64,000 nucleotides of DNA from Microvirga rosea (lineage in GTDB: Bacteria; Pseudomonadota; Alphaproteobacteria; Rhizobiales; Beijerinckiaceae), in assembly GCF_020595095.1 (NCBI RefSeq), contig NZ_JAJDOP010000003.1, forward strand, positions 558,001 through 622,000. The letters run 5' to 3'. Position numbers and translations under genes: made by a program. A model generated the notes under the pieces. That model was not told where the DNA came from and searched no databases. It was given only the letters and a program-made list of their open reading frames with translations. Numbering within the stretch: position 1 is the stretch's first letter; the number at the start of each line of letters is the position of its first letter. Of this stretch, positions 18,074-26,454 are shown piece by piece.

Positions 18074-18327
18074 TGCTGCGGGCTCGCCCGCGATCCAGAA
18101 ACGAATGCCGTCGACGACCGGGCCTGGAAAAAGAGGAGCCCGGGATGGCAGTTCATCCGTGCCTCTCCCAGGCTGACCCGCTGCTGCTGCAGAAACAGCT
18201 GTCGATTAAACTGCGCCTGTTTCCCAAGGAGAGCAACATTCCTCCCTGGGTAACCAGAACGAGCTTCAGTCCGCAGGAATGACCTGAGAGATGGCGGCTT
18301 CGACGGGCGTCAAGCGGACAATGCGCT

Positions 18328-18537
18328 CTAGGCCACCTTCTCCATGATGTCGGGGATGGCCTGAGCATGGTCGCGAGATGCCTTGCGGGCATGAAGCTGC
18401 GCCAGCTGGCCTTCGATCATCTGCAAGAGCGGCAAATGCTTCTCGCCGTGCTCGGCGACCACGGAGGAGAGAACCTCAAGCGCCTTCGTGAGGCGCTCTT
18501 CCGTGATCGTATCCTGGGAGTTCATGGGGCCGGTCAT
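18328..18537 (-). CDS. small helical hypothetical protein (69 aa)
   Basis: The product is acidic and mostly helical, with heptad-like leucine spacing (EERLTKALEVLSSVV ... HLPLLQMIEGQLAQLHARK), consistent with a short coiled coil. A GGAG site lies about ten bases before ATG 18537; a second ATG at 18525 is possible. No signal peptide or membrane span is present. I do not recognise the family. The next gene on the same strand ends about 150 bases away, and its role is unknown. Confidence 0.62.
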   Translation of the reverse strand: MTGPMNSQDTITEERLTKALEVLSSVVAEHGEKHLPLLQMIEGQLAQLHARKASRDHAQAIPDIMEKVA

Positions 18538-18683
18538 GGAAGATTCTCCGTCACTTACTCAACACTATGCGCGGAGCATGACTCGGAATCGTAAATGTTT
18601 CGTAGAGCAGTCCGCCCCGACCCGCACGGAAGCTGTTCAGCGGGCTTTGAGGGCGGAAGCATCCGGCACGAGTGAACCGTCCG

Positions 18684-18938
18684 TCAGAAGGAATGCCAGG
18701 CCCGCGCGCTGACATAGATTTCCTGCGGCGAGAGCCCGGCGATGGCGGCGATACGGCTTCTGGCGTCCTGCAGCACCATGTCGACCCCGATCTGAGCGCC
18801 GATGATCGGGCTTGCGGTGTGGCGCACCTCGACGACCGCAGCCCCGATCTCTTCAGGAGAGGCGATGTCGATACGGATATCGGCTCCTCCGGACATCAGA
18901 GGCGGAAGAGCGGTGGTGGAAAAGGATGGTGACGCCAT
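18684..18938 (-). CDS. hypothetical protein (84 aa)
   Basis: From the ATG at 18938, with GAGG about eight bases upstream, the product has a Ser/Pro-rich N-terminus, then an alternating strand pattern (ADIRIDIASPEEIGAAVVEVRHTASP) and a helix (MVLQDARSRIAAIAGL), suggesting a small alpha/beta domain. The frame is open to 19025 but lacks a ribosome-binding site there. There is no signal peptide. The family is unknown to me. It is followed on the same strand by the 69-aa helical gene. Confidence 0.55.
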   Translation of the reverse strand: MASPSFSTTALPPLMSGGADIRIDIASPEEIGAAVVEVRHTASPIIGAQIGVDMVLQDARSRIAAIAGLSPQEIYVSARAWHSF

Positions 18939-19169
18939 CGAGGCCTCGATTAAGATTCGCCCCGAGAAACTAGTAAACAATTCCTTAACGCTCAACGCAG
19001 CCGAAGGAGATCGCGCAAGCTTCACGCAAGCTTCGGCCCGCCGTGTTCAGGAACCGAGCCTGAATCAAGACAGCGACGGCCTGAGGTCGAAGATCCGACC
19101 GTCTACGCAGAGCCGTGAATTTGCGTTGCTATTCTTGAGGGAAGCACATCGCCGAAAGCGAGTTGAGGT

Positions 19170-19219
19170 GGCCAGCTGGTGACGGTGTTGAGGAGGCAAC
19201 ATTCCGCCCCCAGCTGGCC
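19170..19219. repeat. nested inverted repeat exposing AGGAGG/CCTCCT
   Basis: GGCCAGCTGG (19170-19179) and CCAGCTGGCC (19210-19219) are perfect complementary arms. Inside them GTTG (19187-19190) and CAAC (19197-19200) form a second stem whose six-base loop is AGGAGG on the plus strand, or CCTCCT on the minus strand. Confidence 0.75.
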
Positions 19220-19275
19220 GAGCCCACGAAGTCCCAGGAGATGCGGCGGACCTGAGCATCCGTAGGGCATGCCTG

Positions 19276-19293
19276 CTCCACATGAATGTGGAG
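19276..19293. repeat. perfect hairpin, CTCCACA/TGTGGAG
   Basis: Seven-base arms (19276-19282 and 19287-19293) flank a TGAA loop. No T run follows on either strand, so a terminator is unlikely. It lies 57 bases from the nested repeat and may belong to the same structured element. Confidence 0.6.
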
Positions 19294-19461
19294 AATATAG
19301 GCATGAACATATAGGAAACATTAGGCGACGCAAGCCTGTAAAGTCGCCCAAATGCGGGATTTGGCGGGAGGCTATCACGAGTTCTGTGGAAAACAAGAAT
19401 CGTTTTAAAGAACCTGCGCCGTTATGGGCTGAGCGAAGGGGCGCCCTGCATAGCCTGCATT

Positions 19462-19845
19462 TCAGCCCTGCGGCCCGTCGGCATCCAGATAAGTCTTCAC
19501 GGTCGCCAGAAACTTGGCCACCGAGATCGGCTTGGAGAGATAGGCCTCGCAGCCGCCTTCCCGAATCCGCTCCTCGTCGCCCTTCATGGCAAAGGCCGTG
19601 ATCGCGATGACCGGAATCGACCTCAGCTCCTCGTCCGCCTTCAGCCACCGGGTGACCTCGAGGCCGGACACCTCCGGCAGCTGGATATCCATCAGGATAA
19701 GATCCGGCTTATGGGCCCTTGCCAGCTCCATGGCTTCAATGCCATGGCCCGTCTTGAGGGTGGCGTAGCCATGCGCCTCGAGGAGATCGTTGAATAGCTT
19801 CATGTTGAGTTCGTTATCCTCAACAATGAGCACGGTCTTCTTCAT
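19462..19845 (-). CDS. divK: single-domain response regulator DivK
   Basis: The 127-aa product is a stand-alone receiver domain matching DivK, which in Caulobacter and rhizobia is phosphorylated by DivJ, dephosphorylated by PleC, and relays polarity and cell-cycle signals to DivL-CckA and thus CtrA. Key residues are present: acidic pair at 9-10 (VEDN), phospho-acceptor Asp53 ([13 protein letters not shown]), the Thr of AITAFAM and Lys105 (YLSKPI). ATG 19845 has GGGAAAG upstream; the longer frame to 19893 is not needed. No output domain exists. The PleD gene that often follows divK is not here. Confidence 0.94.
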   Translation of the reverse strand: MKKTVLIVEDNELNMKLFNDLLEAHGYATLKTGHGIEAMELARAHKPDLILMDIQLPEVSGLEVTRWLKADEELRSIPVIAITAFAMKGDEERIREGGCEAYLSKPISVAKFLATVKTYLDADGPQG

Positions 19846-19928
19846 TACCGCTTTCCCAGGCTGCAAACCGGCTTCCCCGGCCCGCCACTTCATCCGATGA
19901 TGATCCTAGATTGAAACCTATTGATGAA

Positions 19929-20234
19929 ATGCAAATCCCGGGCATGAAAACACCTGTGAAGAAAATTTCCGTAGAGGAAGCCGAGCGCTTGGCGCTTGAG
20001 GCCTTTTCCCGCATCGCCGGGGACGAAGAGCGGCTCGGCCGCTTCCTGGCCATTTCGGGCCTCCAGGCCCAGACGATTCGCTCGGCTGCCGCAATGCCCG
20101 GATTTCTCGCCGGCATTCTGGATTATGTCGCGGCCGACGAGCGTCTTCTGATCGCCCTGGCGCAGGAGCTGGACACGAAGCCGGAGCGCATCATGGAGGC
20201 CCATCATACGCTTTCCCCTTCCGAGTTCGACTAG
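19929..20234 (+). CDS. DUF3572 family protein
   Basis: The product (about 101 aa; ATG 19929, with 19944 also possible) is helical and acidic, with AERLALEAFSRIAGDEERLGRFLAISG-type and GILDYVAADERLLIALAQELD blocks characteristic of DUF3572, a family of unknown function restricted to alphaproteobacteria. It is divergent from divK across about 80 bases and is followed nine bases later by dinB, so it probably shares a transcript with dinB. There is no membrane segment or catalytic motif. A link to polymerase IV or to the cell cycle is suggested only by position. Confidence 0.82.
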   Translation: MQIPGMKTPVKKISVEEAERLALEAFSRIAGDEERLGRFLAISGLQAQTIRSAAAMPGFLAGILDYVAADERLLIALAQELDTKPERIMEAHHTLSPSEFD

Positions 20235-20243
20235 GAGCCCCGG

Positions 20244-21512
20244 GTGACCGCGCCGCTCTGCCGCGATTGTCTCACGCTCGCCGCTCGCACGGTCGGGCGC
20301 TGCTCCGCATGCGGGTCCCCTCGCCTGCTCCAGCATCCCGAGCGGGATCTGCTGACCTTCGCGCATGTGGACTGCGATGCCTTCTTCGCGGCGGTGGAAA
20401 AGCGGGACGATCCGAGCCTCGCGGACAAGCCGGTGATCATCGGCGGCGGAAAGCGCGGCGTGGTCTCGACGGCGTGCTATGTGGCCCGCACCTACGGGGT
20501 GCGCTCGGCGATGCCGATGTTCAAAGCCCTTCAGGCCTGCCCGCACGCGGTCGTCATCAAGCCCAATATCGACAAGTATCGTGTCGCCGGCCGGGCGGTG
20601 CGGGACATGATGTTCGAGCTCACGCCTCTGGTGGAGCCGGTTTCCATCGACGAAGCCTTTCTCGATCTGTCGGGCACGGAGCGCCTTCATCACGGCAGCC
20701 CCGCCCTCACCCTGGCGCGGTTCGCCAAACGGGTCGAGAACGAGATCGGCATCACCATTTCGGTCGGCCTGTCGTACAACAAGTTCCTGGCGAAGATCGC
20801 GTCCGACCTCGCCAAGCCCCGGGGCTATTCCATCATCGGCCGCCAGGAAGCCGCGGATTTTCTTGCCGACAAGCCTGTCTCGATCATTCCCGGGATCGGC
20901 GCCTCCGCTCAAAACCGGCTGGCCCGGGCGGGGATCACCACCATCGCGCAACTGCGGACTGTTCCGTTGAAAACCCTTTTCGAAGCACTCGGCCGTGACG
21001 CTCAGCGCCTGTCACGGATGGCTTGGGGGCAGGACGACAGGATGGTCAAACCGGAGCGGGAAACCAAGAGCATTTCGGCGGAGACGACATTCGACACGGA
21101 CCTGAAATCGTTCGAGGACCTCGAGCCCGCCCTCTGGCGCCTTTCGGAGAAGGTGTCACGGCGGCTCAAGGCGGCGGACCTTGCCGGCCGCAGTGTCACG
21201 CTCAAGCTCAAAGACACGGAATTCAGGCTGCTGACCCGCACCCGCTCGGGGCTCCCGCCGACCCAGCTTGCACAGCGGCTTTTCGAGCCTGCGCGCCAGC
21301 TGCTGAAGGCGGCCTGCGACGGCACCGCCTATCGCCTCATCGGGATCGGGGCGGCGGACCTTTGCGACGCCGCGGAGGCCGACAAGGGCGATCTCGCCGA
21401 CCAGAGCGTCGTGAAGCAGGCCCATATGGAATCGGCCATCGACCGGATCCGGGAGAAGTTCGGCGCGGCTGCCGTTCAGAAAGGCCTCGCCCTGCGCAAG
21501 CCTCAGCGCTGA
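20244..21512 (+). CDS. dinB: DNA polymerase IV with N-terminal zinc-finger-like extension
   Basis: This Y-family translesion polymerase (422 aa) has the catalytic [12 protein letters not shown] (Asp43 region), the VSIDEAFLD acidic motif, a helix-hairpin-helix ([12 protein letters not shown]) and a little-finger domain. Before the polymerase start lies an extra segment of about 35 residues with two CxxC pairs (Cys6/Cys9 and Cys20/Cys23), consistent with one zinc site. The GTG start at 20244 is supported by AGGAG eight bases upstream, so the extension is translated. The C-terminus ends in RKPQR without a clear beta-clamp motif. Its 3' end overlaps convergent eipB by ten bases. Confidence 0.94.
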   Translation: MTAPLCRDCLTLAARTVGRCSACGSPRLLQHPERDLLTFAHVDCDAFFAAVEKRDDPSLADKPVIIGGGKRGVVSTACYVARTYGVRSAMPMFKALQACPHAVVIKPNIDKYRVAGRAVRDMMFELTPLVEPVSIDEAFLDLSGTERLHHGSPALTLARFAKRVENEIGITISVGLSYNKFLAKIASDLAKPRGYSIIGRQEAADFLADKPVSIIPGIGASAQNRLARAGITTIAQLRTVPLKTLFEALGRDAQRLSRMAWGQDDRMVKPERETKSISAETTFDTDLKSFEDLEPALWRLSEKVSRRLKAADLAGRSVTLKLKDTEFRLLTRTRSGLPPTQLAQRLFEPARQLLKAACDGTAYRLIGIGAADLCDAAEADKGDLADQSVVKQAHMESAIDRIREKFGAAAVQKGLALRKPQR

Positions 21513-22345
21513 CAGGTATTCTGTTTCTGGACCGGCTGGAGCTGCAGGTTCTGAAGATCGCCCCTGAGGGTGAAGTCTCCGTAATCGAGCTTCAAGGCGC
21601 GGCTGATCCCGTTCTCATAGAGCTCGAACGAGACCCGATAGGCCGGCGTCTGATCCCCCGAACCCTCCGGGAAATAACTCACCGTTACCGGCCAGCGCGG
21701 CACCCCGGCCAGCACGTCCTGCCGGACCGCTTCCTCCAGATTGGCGCCGCCGCCAGGCTCGATCCGGTGGCCGATCACCGCGAGAGTGTCATAGACCTTC
21801 TTCCCGTCGTCGGAGCCGTCATAGACCTTGGTGGTCACGGTGGTGGTGCCGTTCCGGGCCGCCTCGATAAGCCGCTTGAGGTGCTCCGTGGGGAAGACCG
21901 CGCTTCCGCCGGCGGAGAAGCTCGCTCGCTTGGGCTGCTTGAGGTTGACGTTCAAGGAGCCATCGGGCTTGAGCTTCGCGTCGCCATCGACCCCGTCGCC
22001 GCCGCGTCCGCCGACCGAGGAAACCGTCTTGAAACGCATGGACAGACCGTCGCCGGCCTCGAAGGTCGCGGTCTGGGTGTCCAGGGTGCGGGAGCCGGTC
22101 TCGCCGCCGCTCAGGACCGTCACCTGCCGATAATTCAGCGTGTAGCCCTCACAGGCATCTCCGCCGAAATCCATGGCGATGCGGCCCCGCGCGCTGTCGA
22201 TCCCCCGTGCTCCCTCGGAGCGGACAAGAGAAAGATCATAGACGGCCCGGTGGGCAATGAGCGGGACTGCGGGCTTTGCGACCTCCGCCATCGCTGGGGA
22301 CAGCAGGACGAGGGATAGACTCGATACCGTCAACAGCAAACGCAT
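21503..22345 (-). CDS. eipB: cell envelope integrity protein EipB (DUF1849)
   Basis: The ATG at 22345 has an AGGAGG site and opens a 280-aa product with a signal peptide (cleaved at about residue 20, after SPAMA). The mature protein is rich in beta strands, with [62 protein letters not shown] and [20 protein letters not shown], the pattern of DUF1849. Brucella EipB is a periplasmic beta-spiral protein needed for envelope integrity and linked to peptidoglycan. Two cysteines remain in the mature form (DACEGY and the C-terminal NTCQR), fitting the disulfide reported for EipB. It is convergent with dinB. Confidence 0.9.
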   Translation of the reverse strand: MRLLLTVSSLSLVLLSPAMAEVAKPAVPLIAHRAVYDLSLVRSEGARGIDSARGRIAMDFGGDACEGYTLNYRQVTVLSGGETGSRTLDTQTATFEAGDGLSMRFKTVSSVGGRGGDGVDGDAKLKPDGSLNVNLKQPKRASFSAGGSAVFPTEHLKRLIEAARNGTTTVTTKVYDGSDDGKKVYDTLAVIGHRIEPGGGANLEEAVRQDVLAGVPRWPVTVSYFPEGSGDQTPAYRVSFELYENGISRALKLDYGDFTLRGDLQNLQLQPVQKQNTCQR

Positions 22346-22467
22346 GGATCCTCCTAGGATTCTCGCAACCAAGATAGAAGGGTCCTGTCGGCACGGCAAT
22401 GTTCCAGCTTGCGTCTCTCTGGCTCATCCGCCACAACACGTCCGGATCATCCCAATCCGAGGCATTT

Positions 22468-22938
22468 ATGAGCGCAGTTGAAAAGAAACTCGACGGCATG
22501 GGCATCACCCTGCCGACCCCGGCCGCCCCGGTGGCAAACTACGTGCCGTTCGTCCGGACCGGCAACCTGATCGTCATCTCCGGCCAGCTCTGCCTCGGAA
22601 TGGACGGCAAGCTCGCCGACGCCCACAAGGGCAAGCTCGGCGCCGAAATCACCCCGGAGGTCGGCCAGCAGGCGGCGCGCCTTTGTGCCATCAATCTCCT
22701 GGCGCAGCTCAAGGCGGCGGTCGGCGACCTCGACCGGGTGGTGCGCTGCGTGCGTCTCGGCGGTTTCATCAACGCGGTCCCGACCTTCGCGGGCCTTGCT
22801 CCCGTCATGAACGGCGCATCGGACCTGATGGTGGAAGCTCTCGGGGACAAGGGGCGCCATGCCCGCTCGACGGTCGGCGTGGCTGAACTGCCCCTCGATG
22901 CCTGCGTCGAGGTTGAAGGGATGTTCGAAGTCCAATGA
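22468..22938 (+). CDS. RidA/YjgF family protein
   Basis: The ATG at 22468 follows GAGG; upstream in-frame codons are unlikely. The 156-aa product belongs to the RidA-related subgroup with about 150 residues (VPFVRTGNLIVISGQLC, GAEITPEVGQQAARLCAINLLAQLKAAVGDLDRV, and the end TVGVAELPLDACVEVEGMFEV). The active-site-like Arg of RidA corresponds to the HARSTVGV stretch. True RidA removes reactive enamines made by threonine dehydratase; the role of this longer subgroup is less clear. It overlaps the next gene by an ATGA junction. Confidence 0.88.
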   Translation: MSAVEKKLDGMGITLPTPAAPVANYVPFVRTGNLIVISGQLCLGMDGKLADAHKGKLGAEITPEVGQQAARLCAINLLAQLKAAVGDLDRVVRCVRLGGFINAVPTFAGLAPVMNGASDLMVEALGDKGRHARSTVGVAELPLDACVEVEGMFEVQ

Positions 22939-23687
22939 GCACGCCCAGCTGGCTCGTCGCGAAGCCCATCGCCCATCGCGGCCTCCACAACAAGGCCAAC
23001 GGCATCATCGAGAACACGATTGGCGCTGCGGAAGCCGCTATCACGCACGGCTTTCCCATCGAGTGCGACGTTCAGCTCACGGCCGACGGCGAGGCGATCG
23101 TCTTCCACGACTTCGATCTCGGACGCCTGACCGGCGAGCAGGGACTGGTGATCGACCGCAGGCTCGATGACCTGACCCGGATCGACATCGCCGGATCGGT
23201 CAAGGGCGACAAGATTCCATCCCTCAAGGACTTCCTGTCGCTCATCGCGGGCCGTACTCCCCTCGTGATCGAGATCAAGAGCAAGTTCAACGGCGACCTG
23301 CGCCTCACCAAGCGCGTCTGCGAGATCCTGAAGGACTATACCGGTCCCTTCGTGATCAAGTCGTTCGATCCGGACATCGTCGCGGCGCTCAAGACCCTGG
23401 CGCCCGATGTGTCTCGCGGCATCATCGCCGAGCTGCATTACGCGTCGAAGACGGATGATTTCCTGACACCGGAGAAGAAGCACTACCTCGCCAATCTCCT
23501 GCATCTCGGCGAGTCGCAGCCGCATTTCCTGTCGTGGCACGTGAAGGATCTCCCATCCGCCCCACCCTATCTGTGCCGCCTCCTCGGGCGTCTTCCAGTG
23601 ATGACCTGGACCGTGCGCAATCCCGAGGATCGCGCCCGTGCCGAGAAACACGCGGACCAGATGGTGTTCGAAGGCTTCATGCCCTGA
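22935..23687 (+). CDS. ugpQ: glycerophosphodiester phosphodiesterase
   Basis: The 250-aa soluble product has the GDPD TIM-barrel signatures IAHRGLHNKANGIIENT (catalytic His and Glu), IECDVQLTADGEAIVFHDFDLGRLTG (second metal ligand and catalytic His), and VIEIKSKF. It hydrolyses glycerophosphodiesters to glycerol-3-phosphate and alcohol in the cytoplasm; there is no signal peptide. The ATGA overlap with the RidA gene shows translational coupling. The C-terminal MTWTVRN and Glu-Gly-Phe ending are normal for the family. The symbol is by family only, as no ugp transporter is adjacent. Confidence 0.9.
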   Translation: MSTPSWLVAKPIAHRGLHNKANGIIENTIGAAEAAITHGFPIECDVQLTADGEAIVFHDFDLGRLTGEQGLVIDRRLDDLTRIDIAGSVKGDKIPSLKDFLSLIAGRTPLVIEIKSKFNGDLRLTKRVCEILKDYTGPFVIKSFDPDIVAALKTLAPDVSRGIIAELHYASKTDDFLTPEKKHYLANLLHLGESQPHFLSWHVKDLPSAPPYLCRLLGRLPVMTWTVRNPEDRARAEKHADQMVFEGFMP

Positions 23688-23714
23688 GCCTGCGCGCTTG
23701 CGGACCGATTGCAA

Positions 23715-23758
23715 GGATCTCGCCATGGACCTAACTTTAGGGTCCATCAGCGAGATCC
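23715..23758. repeat. strong inverted repeat between GDPD and FemAB-like genes
   Basis: GGATCTCG (23715-23722) pairs with CGAGATCC (23751-23758), and ATGGACC (23725-23731) with GGTCCAT (23741-23747), leaving a small internal loop and an apical loop of about nine bases. It ends eight bases before the GTG at 23766. There is no T tract. It could attenuate or process the transcript, or hide the start region of the next gene. Confidence 0.7.
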
Positions 23759-23765
23759 CCCTGCC

Positions 23766-24950
23766 GTGGCATTCCAAGTCAAAGTTGCGCAAGGACTGAA
23801 GGCGGTTCCGGCCGCCGCGTGGGATGCATGCGCCTTCGGCGGCAGCAATGCCGCAGGCGACGAAGATCCCCACAATCCCTTTGTGAGTCATGCCTTTCTC
23901 TCGGCCCTCGAGGATTCGGGGTGCGTCGGCGCGAAAACCGGATGGGCTCCCCTGCATGTGCTCGTGGAGGACGAAGCCGGGGCTCTTCAAGGGGCGGCCC
24001 CCTGCTACCTCAAGTCCCATTCCATGGGCGAATACGTGTTCGATCACGCCTGGGCCGATGCCTATACCCGAGCCGGCGGACACTATTATCCCAAGCTTCA
24101 GGTCTCCGTTCCCTTCACCCCCGTGAACGGTCCGCGCCTCCTCGCCGCGAACGACGAGCACGGCACCGTCCGCGCGCACCTGATCGCCGGTCTGCGGGCC
24201 CTGCGCGATCAGACGGGCGCCTCATCGATCCACGCGACCTTTCTGCAGCAGGCGGATCTGACGGCGCTGACAGCCCATAATTTCCTGAGGCGGGACGACC
24301 AGCAGTTTCACTGGTTCAACGAGACCTACGGGAGCTTCGAGGATTTCATTGGCGCTCTCGCATCCCGCAAGCGCAAAGCCATTCGGCGCGAACGGCGGGA
24401 TGCCGTCGCAAACGGCATCACCATCGAATGGGTCACCGGCGCCGACATTACGGAAGCCCATTGGGACGCGTTCTTCGCATTCTATATGGACACCGGCTCA
24501 CGCAAATGGGGCCGTCCCTACCTGAACAGAACCTTCTTCTCCCTGTTGGGAGAAAGGATGGCCGAGCGCATCCTGCTGGTCATGGCCAAACGCAACGGTC
24601 GATACATCGCAGGTGCCATCAACCTGATCGGAGACCGTCGGCTCTACGGTCGCAATTGGGGATGCATCGAGGATCATCCGTTCCTGCATTTCGAAGTTTG
24701 TTATTATCAGGCGATCGATTTCGCCATCGCCCGGGGGCTCGACCGGGTGGAAGCCGGTGCACAGGGCGAGCACAAGTTGGCGCGCGGTTATCGGCCGGTC
24801 ATCACCTCGTCCGCTCATGATATCGCCGACCCGTCCTTGCGCGGGGCAGTGAAGGATTATCTCGACCAGGAACGGTCTTACGTCTCCGATGTGGCGGCGG
24901 AATTATCGACGGCAACGCCGTTTCGGCACCGCGACGAAGACCATTCCTGA
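23766..24950 (+). CDS. FemAB-like GNAT family acyltransferase (PF04339 type)
   Basis: The product is about 394 residues from the GTG at 23766 (the frame opens at a TTG, 23709, inside the inverted repeat). Blocks such as NPFVSHAFLSALEDSG, APCYLKSHSMGEYVFDHAWADAY, YYPKLQVSVPFTPVNGPRLL, NFLRRDDQQFHWFN, GSRKWGRPYLNRTFFSLLGE, GRNWGCIEDHPFLHFEVCYYQAIDFAI and EAGAQGEHKLARGY identify the PF04339 peptidogalycan-biosynthesis-like GNAT family. Catalysis presumably uses acyl-CoA or aminoacyl donors, but no substrate is established. There is no signal peptide. Start choice is weak because no clear Shine-Dalgarno sequence is seen. Confidence 0.83.
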   Translation: MAFQVKVAQGLKAVPAAAWDACAFGGSNAAGDEDPHNPFVSHAFLSALEDSGCVGAKTGWAPLHVLVEDEAGALQGAAPCYLKSHSMGEYVFDHAWADAYTRAGGHYYPKLQVSVPFTPVNGPRLLAANDEHGTVRAHLIAGLRALRDQTGASSIHATFLQQADLTALTAHNFLRRDDQQFHWFNETYGSFEDFIGALASRKRKAIRRERRDAVANGITIEWVTGADITEAHWDAFFAFYMDTGSRKWGRPYLNRTFFSLLGERMAERILLVMAKRNGRYIAGAINLIGDRRLYGRNWGCIEDHPFLHFEVCYYQAIDFAIARGLDRVEAGAQGEHKLARGYRPVITSSAHDIADPSLRGAVKDYLDQERSYVSDVAAELSTATPFRHRDEDHS

Positions 24951-25117
24951 TCTCCTCCGGCCTGCCGAAGGCTCGACACGCGAGTGGGTCGAGAAACGAG
25001 GTCCCGGACGGTGGAGAGATTGAAATTTTATCCCGTCGTGGCATAGAACGCCGTGGACAGGACGGCGAGCGCCCCTCGACCGGCACACCGGATCAGACAA
25101 AAAGAGAGTGCGACGAC

Positions 25118-26131
25118 GTGTTTGTGGTGCCCCCGCTACCCGAGAACGAGGCTGAGCGGCTCGATTTTCTTTACTCTTGCGGCATCATGGATACGCCGAA
25201 GGATGCGCGCTTCGACCGGCTGACGCGCCTTGCCGCGCTGTTCTACCGGGCTGATGTCGCCTTCATCGGCTTCATCGATGACAAGTATCAGTGGATGAAG
25301 TCCATGAGTGCGGACAAGGTGGCACCTTGGATCGAGCGGGACAAGAGCGTCTGTCAGCTGGTCATCGCATCCGGCGAGCCCTTGGTGATCGGCGACATGA
25401 AGACGGATTCCCGTCTGGCCGGACACCCGATCGTGCCTCACCTTCCCTTTCGTTTTTATGCCGGTGTCCCGCTCCTGACGGACGAGGGAGCGGCGGTCGC
25501 TTCGCTCTGCGTCCTCAAACGCGAGGCTCAGGACACTTCCGATTTCGATCTGACGCCGCTGGAGGATTTGAGCGCCATTGCGATGGACGAACTCGAGCTG
25601 TGGCGCCGCAACGCCGACCTCGCACGTCTGGTCGATACCGATGCCCTGACCAAGCTCGCGAACCGGCGTGGTTTCGATACGGCGCTCGATCGTGCGGTTC
25701 GGCGCGCCCGTCGTACCGAGAAGCCCCTTGCCCTGCTGCTGCTGGATCTGGATTTCTTCAAACGGCTCAACGATACCCTGGGCCACCCGGCTGGGGACGA
25801 GGTTCTGCGACGCTTCGGAGGCCTGCTTGGGCAAATGGCGCGCCGTCCGGATGATGTCGCCGCGCGCTACGGTGGCGAGGAGTTCGCCCTTATTCTCGGG
25901 GATACGGATGCGGCCGGTGCCGAGACCATCGCCCATGAGCTGCAAGGTATCCTCGCAGAGGCGGCCATGGCGCATCCGGAAGGGATCGACGGTCGTGTCA
26001 GCGTCAGTATCGGGATCGCCTGCCTCAACCCGGGGACGGACGATGACGCCGATCGTCTCGTCGCTCGCGCGGATCAAGCCCTTTACGTCGCCAAGCAGAA
26101 CGGGCGCGCCCGGTGCTCCATCTATCAATGA
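25118..26131 (+). CDS. GAF-GGDEF diguanylate cyclase
   Basis: The product (337 aa, GTG start 25118 with AGAGAG upstream) has an N-terminal GAF domain (about 12-160) and a C-terminal GGDEF domain (about 172-335). The active site is intact (ARYGGEEFAL) and an inhibitory I-site RxxD (RPDD) sits five residues before it, so it should make cyclic di-GMP with product inhibition. DALTKLANRRGF and LDLDFFKRLNDTLGHPAGDEVL are typical GGDEF elements. No membrane span is present, so it is a cytoplasmic sensor; the GAF ligand is unknown. Confidence 0.93.
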   Translation: MFVVPPLPENEAERLDFLYSCGIMDTPKDARFDRLTRLAALFYRADVAFIGFIDDKYQWMKSMSADKVAPWIERDKSVCQLVIASGEPLVIGDMKTDSRLAGHPIVPHLPFRFYAGVPLLTDEGAAVASLCVLKREAQDTSDFDLTPLEDLSAIAMDELELWRRNADLARLVDTDALTKLANRRGFDTALDRAVRRARRTEKPLALLLLDLDFFKRLNDTLGHPAGDEVLRRFGGLLGQMARRPDDVAARYGGEEFALILGDTDAAGAETIAHELQGILAEAAMAHPEGIDGRVSVSIGIACLNPGTDDDADRLVARADQALYVAKQNGRARCSIYQ

Positions 26132-26205
26132 GATAAGCCAGGACCTATAGGGGCCTTACTCCCCGAGGCCCGCACTCCCTTACCGCCGTCGCGAACGGAG
26201 GGGAC

Positions 26206-26454
26206 TTAAAGGGCGTGCATGATCGTCCGCACGCCGTCGATCATGGCCGAGGTCGAGGTCCCGAGTGCATTCATCACGAGTTCGAAGGCCCAATAGCAGC
26301 CGAAAACGATCAGGGGCACGAGGATCCAGGCAAGGACCTCCTCGAACCAGACCCGACGGCGCCGCCGAGCCCGGCGCTGTTCGCGCCAGGTCGGCTTCGC
26401 CTTCGTGATCGTCGGAGCAGCCTCGAGAGGCCCTTCGTGAAGCTCGGTCGTCAT
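26206..26454 (-). CDS. small membrane protein coupled to clpA (82 aa)
   Basis: The ATG at 26454 overlaps the clpA stop in an ATGA junction, so it is translated with clpA. The N-terminal 33 residues are polar and end in a very basic cluster (REQRRARRRRR). A single hydrophobic helix (about 40-62, VLAWILVPLIVFGCYWAFELV) and a short tail follow. By the positive-inside rule the N-terminus is cytoplasmic. I do not recognise the family. Coupling to the ClpAP unfoldase raises the possibility of a membrane-tethered adaptor or substrate, which is inference only. Confidence 0.72.
   Translation of the reverse strand: MTTELHEGPLEAAPTITKAKPTWREQRRARRRRRVWFEEVLAWILVPLIVFGCYWAFELVMNALGTSTSAMIDGVRTIMHAL

Larger units (their letters stand above)
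18939..19461. other. gene-free stretch with two inverted repeats
   Basis: No convincing coding frame occupies this 523-base interval between divK and the 84-aa gene. The open frames present lack ribosome-binding sites and protein-like composition. It holds two inverted repeats, listed separately (19170-19219 and 19276-19293), and may encode a structured RNA or simply be a long leader or trailer. Confidence 0.55.

Noticed and set aside
18064..18282. Short plus-strand open frame after the secreted protein gene
   Set aside because: Composition is not protein-like, it overlaps the preceding gene, and the internal ATG at 18145 would give only 45 residues without family features.
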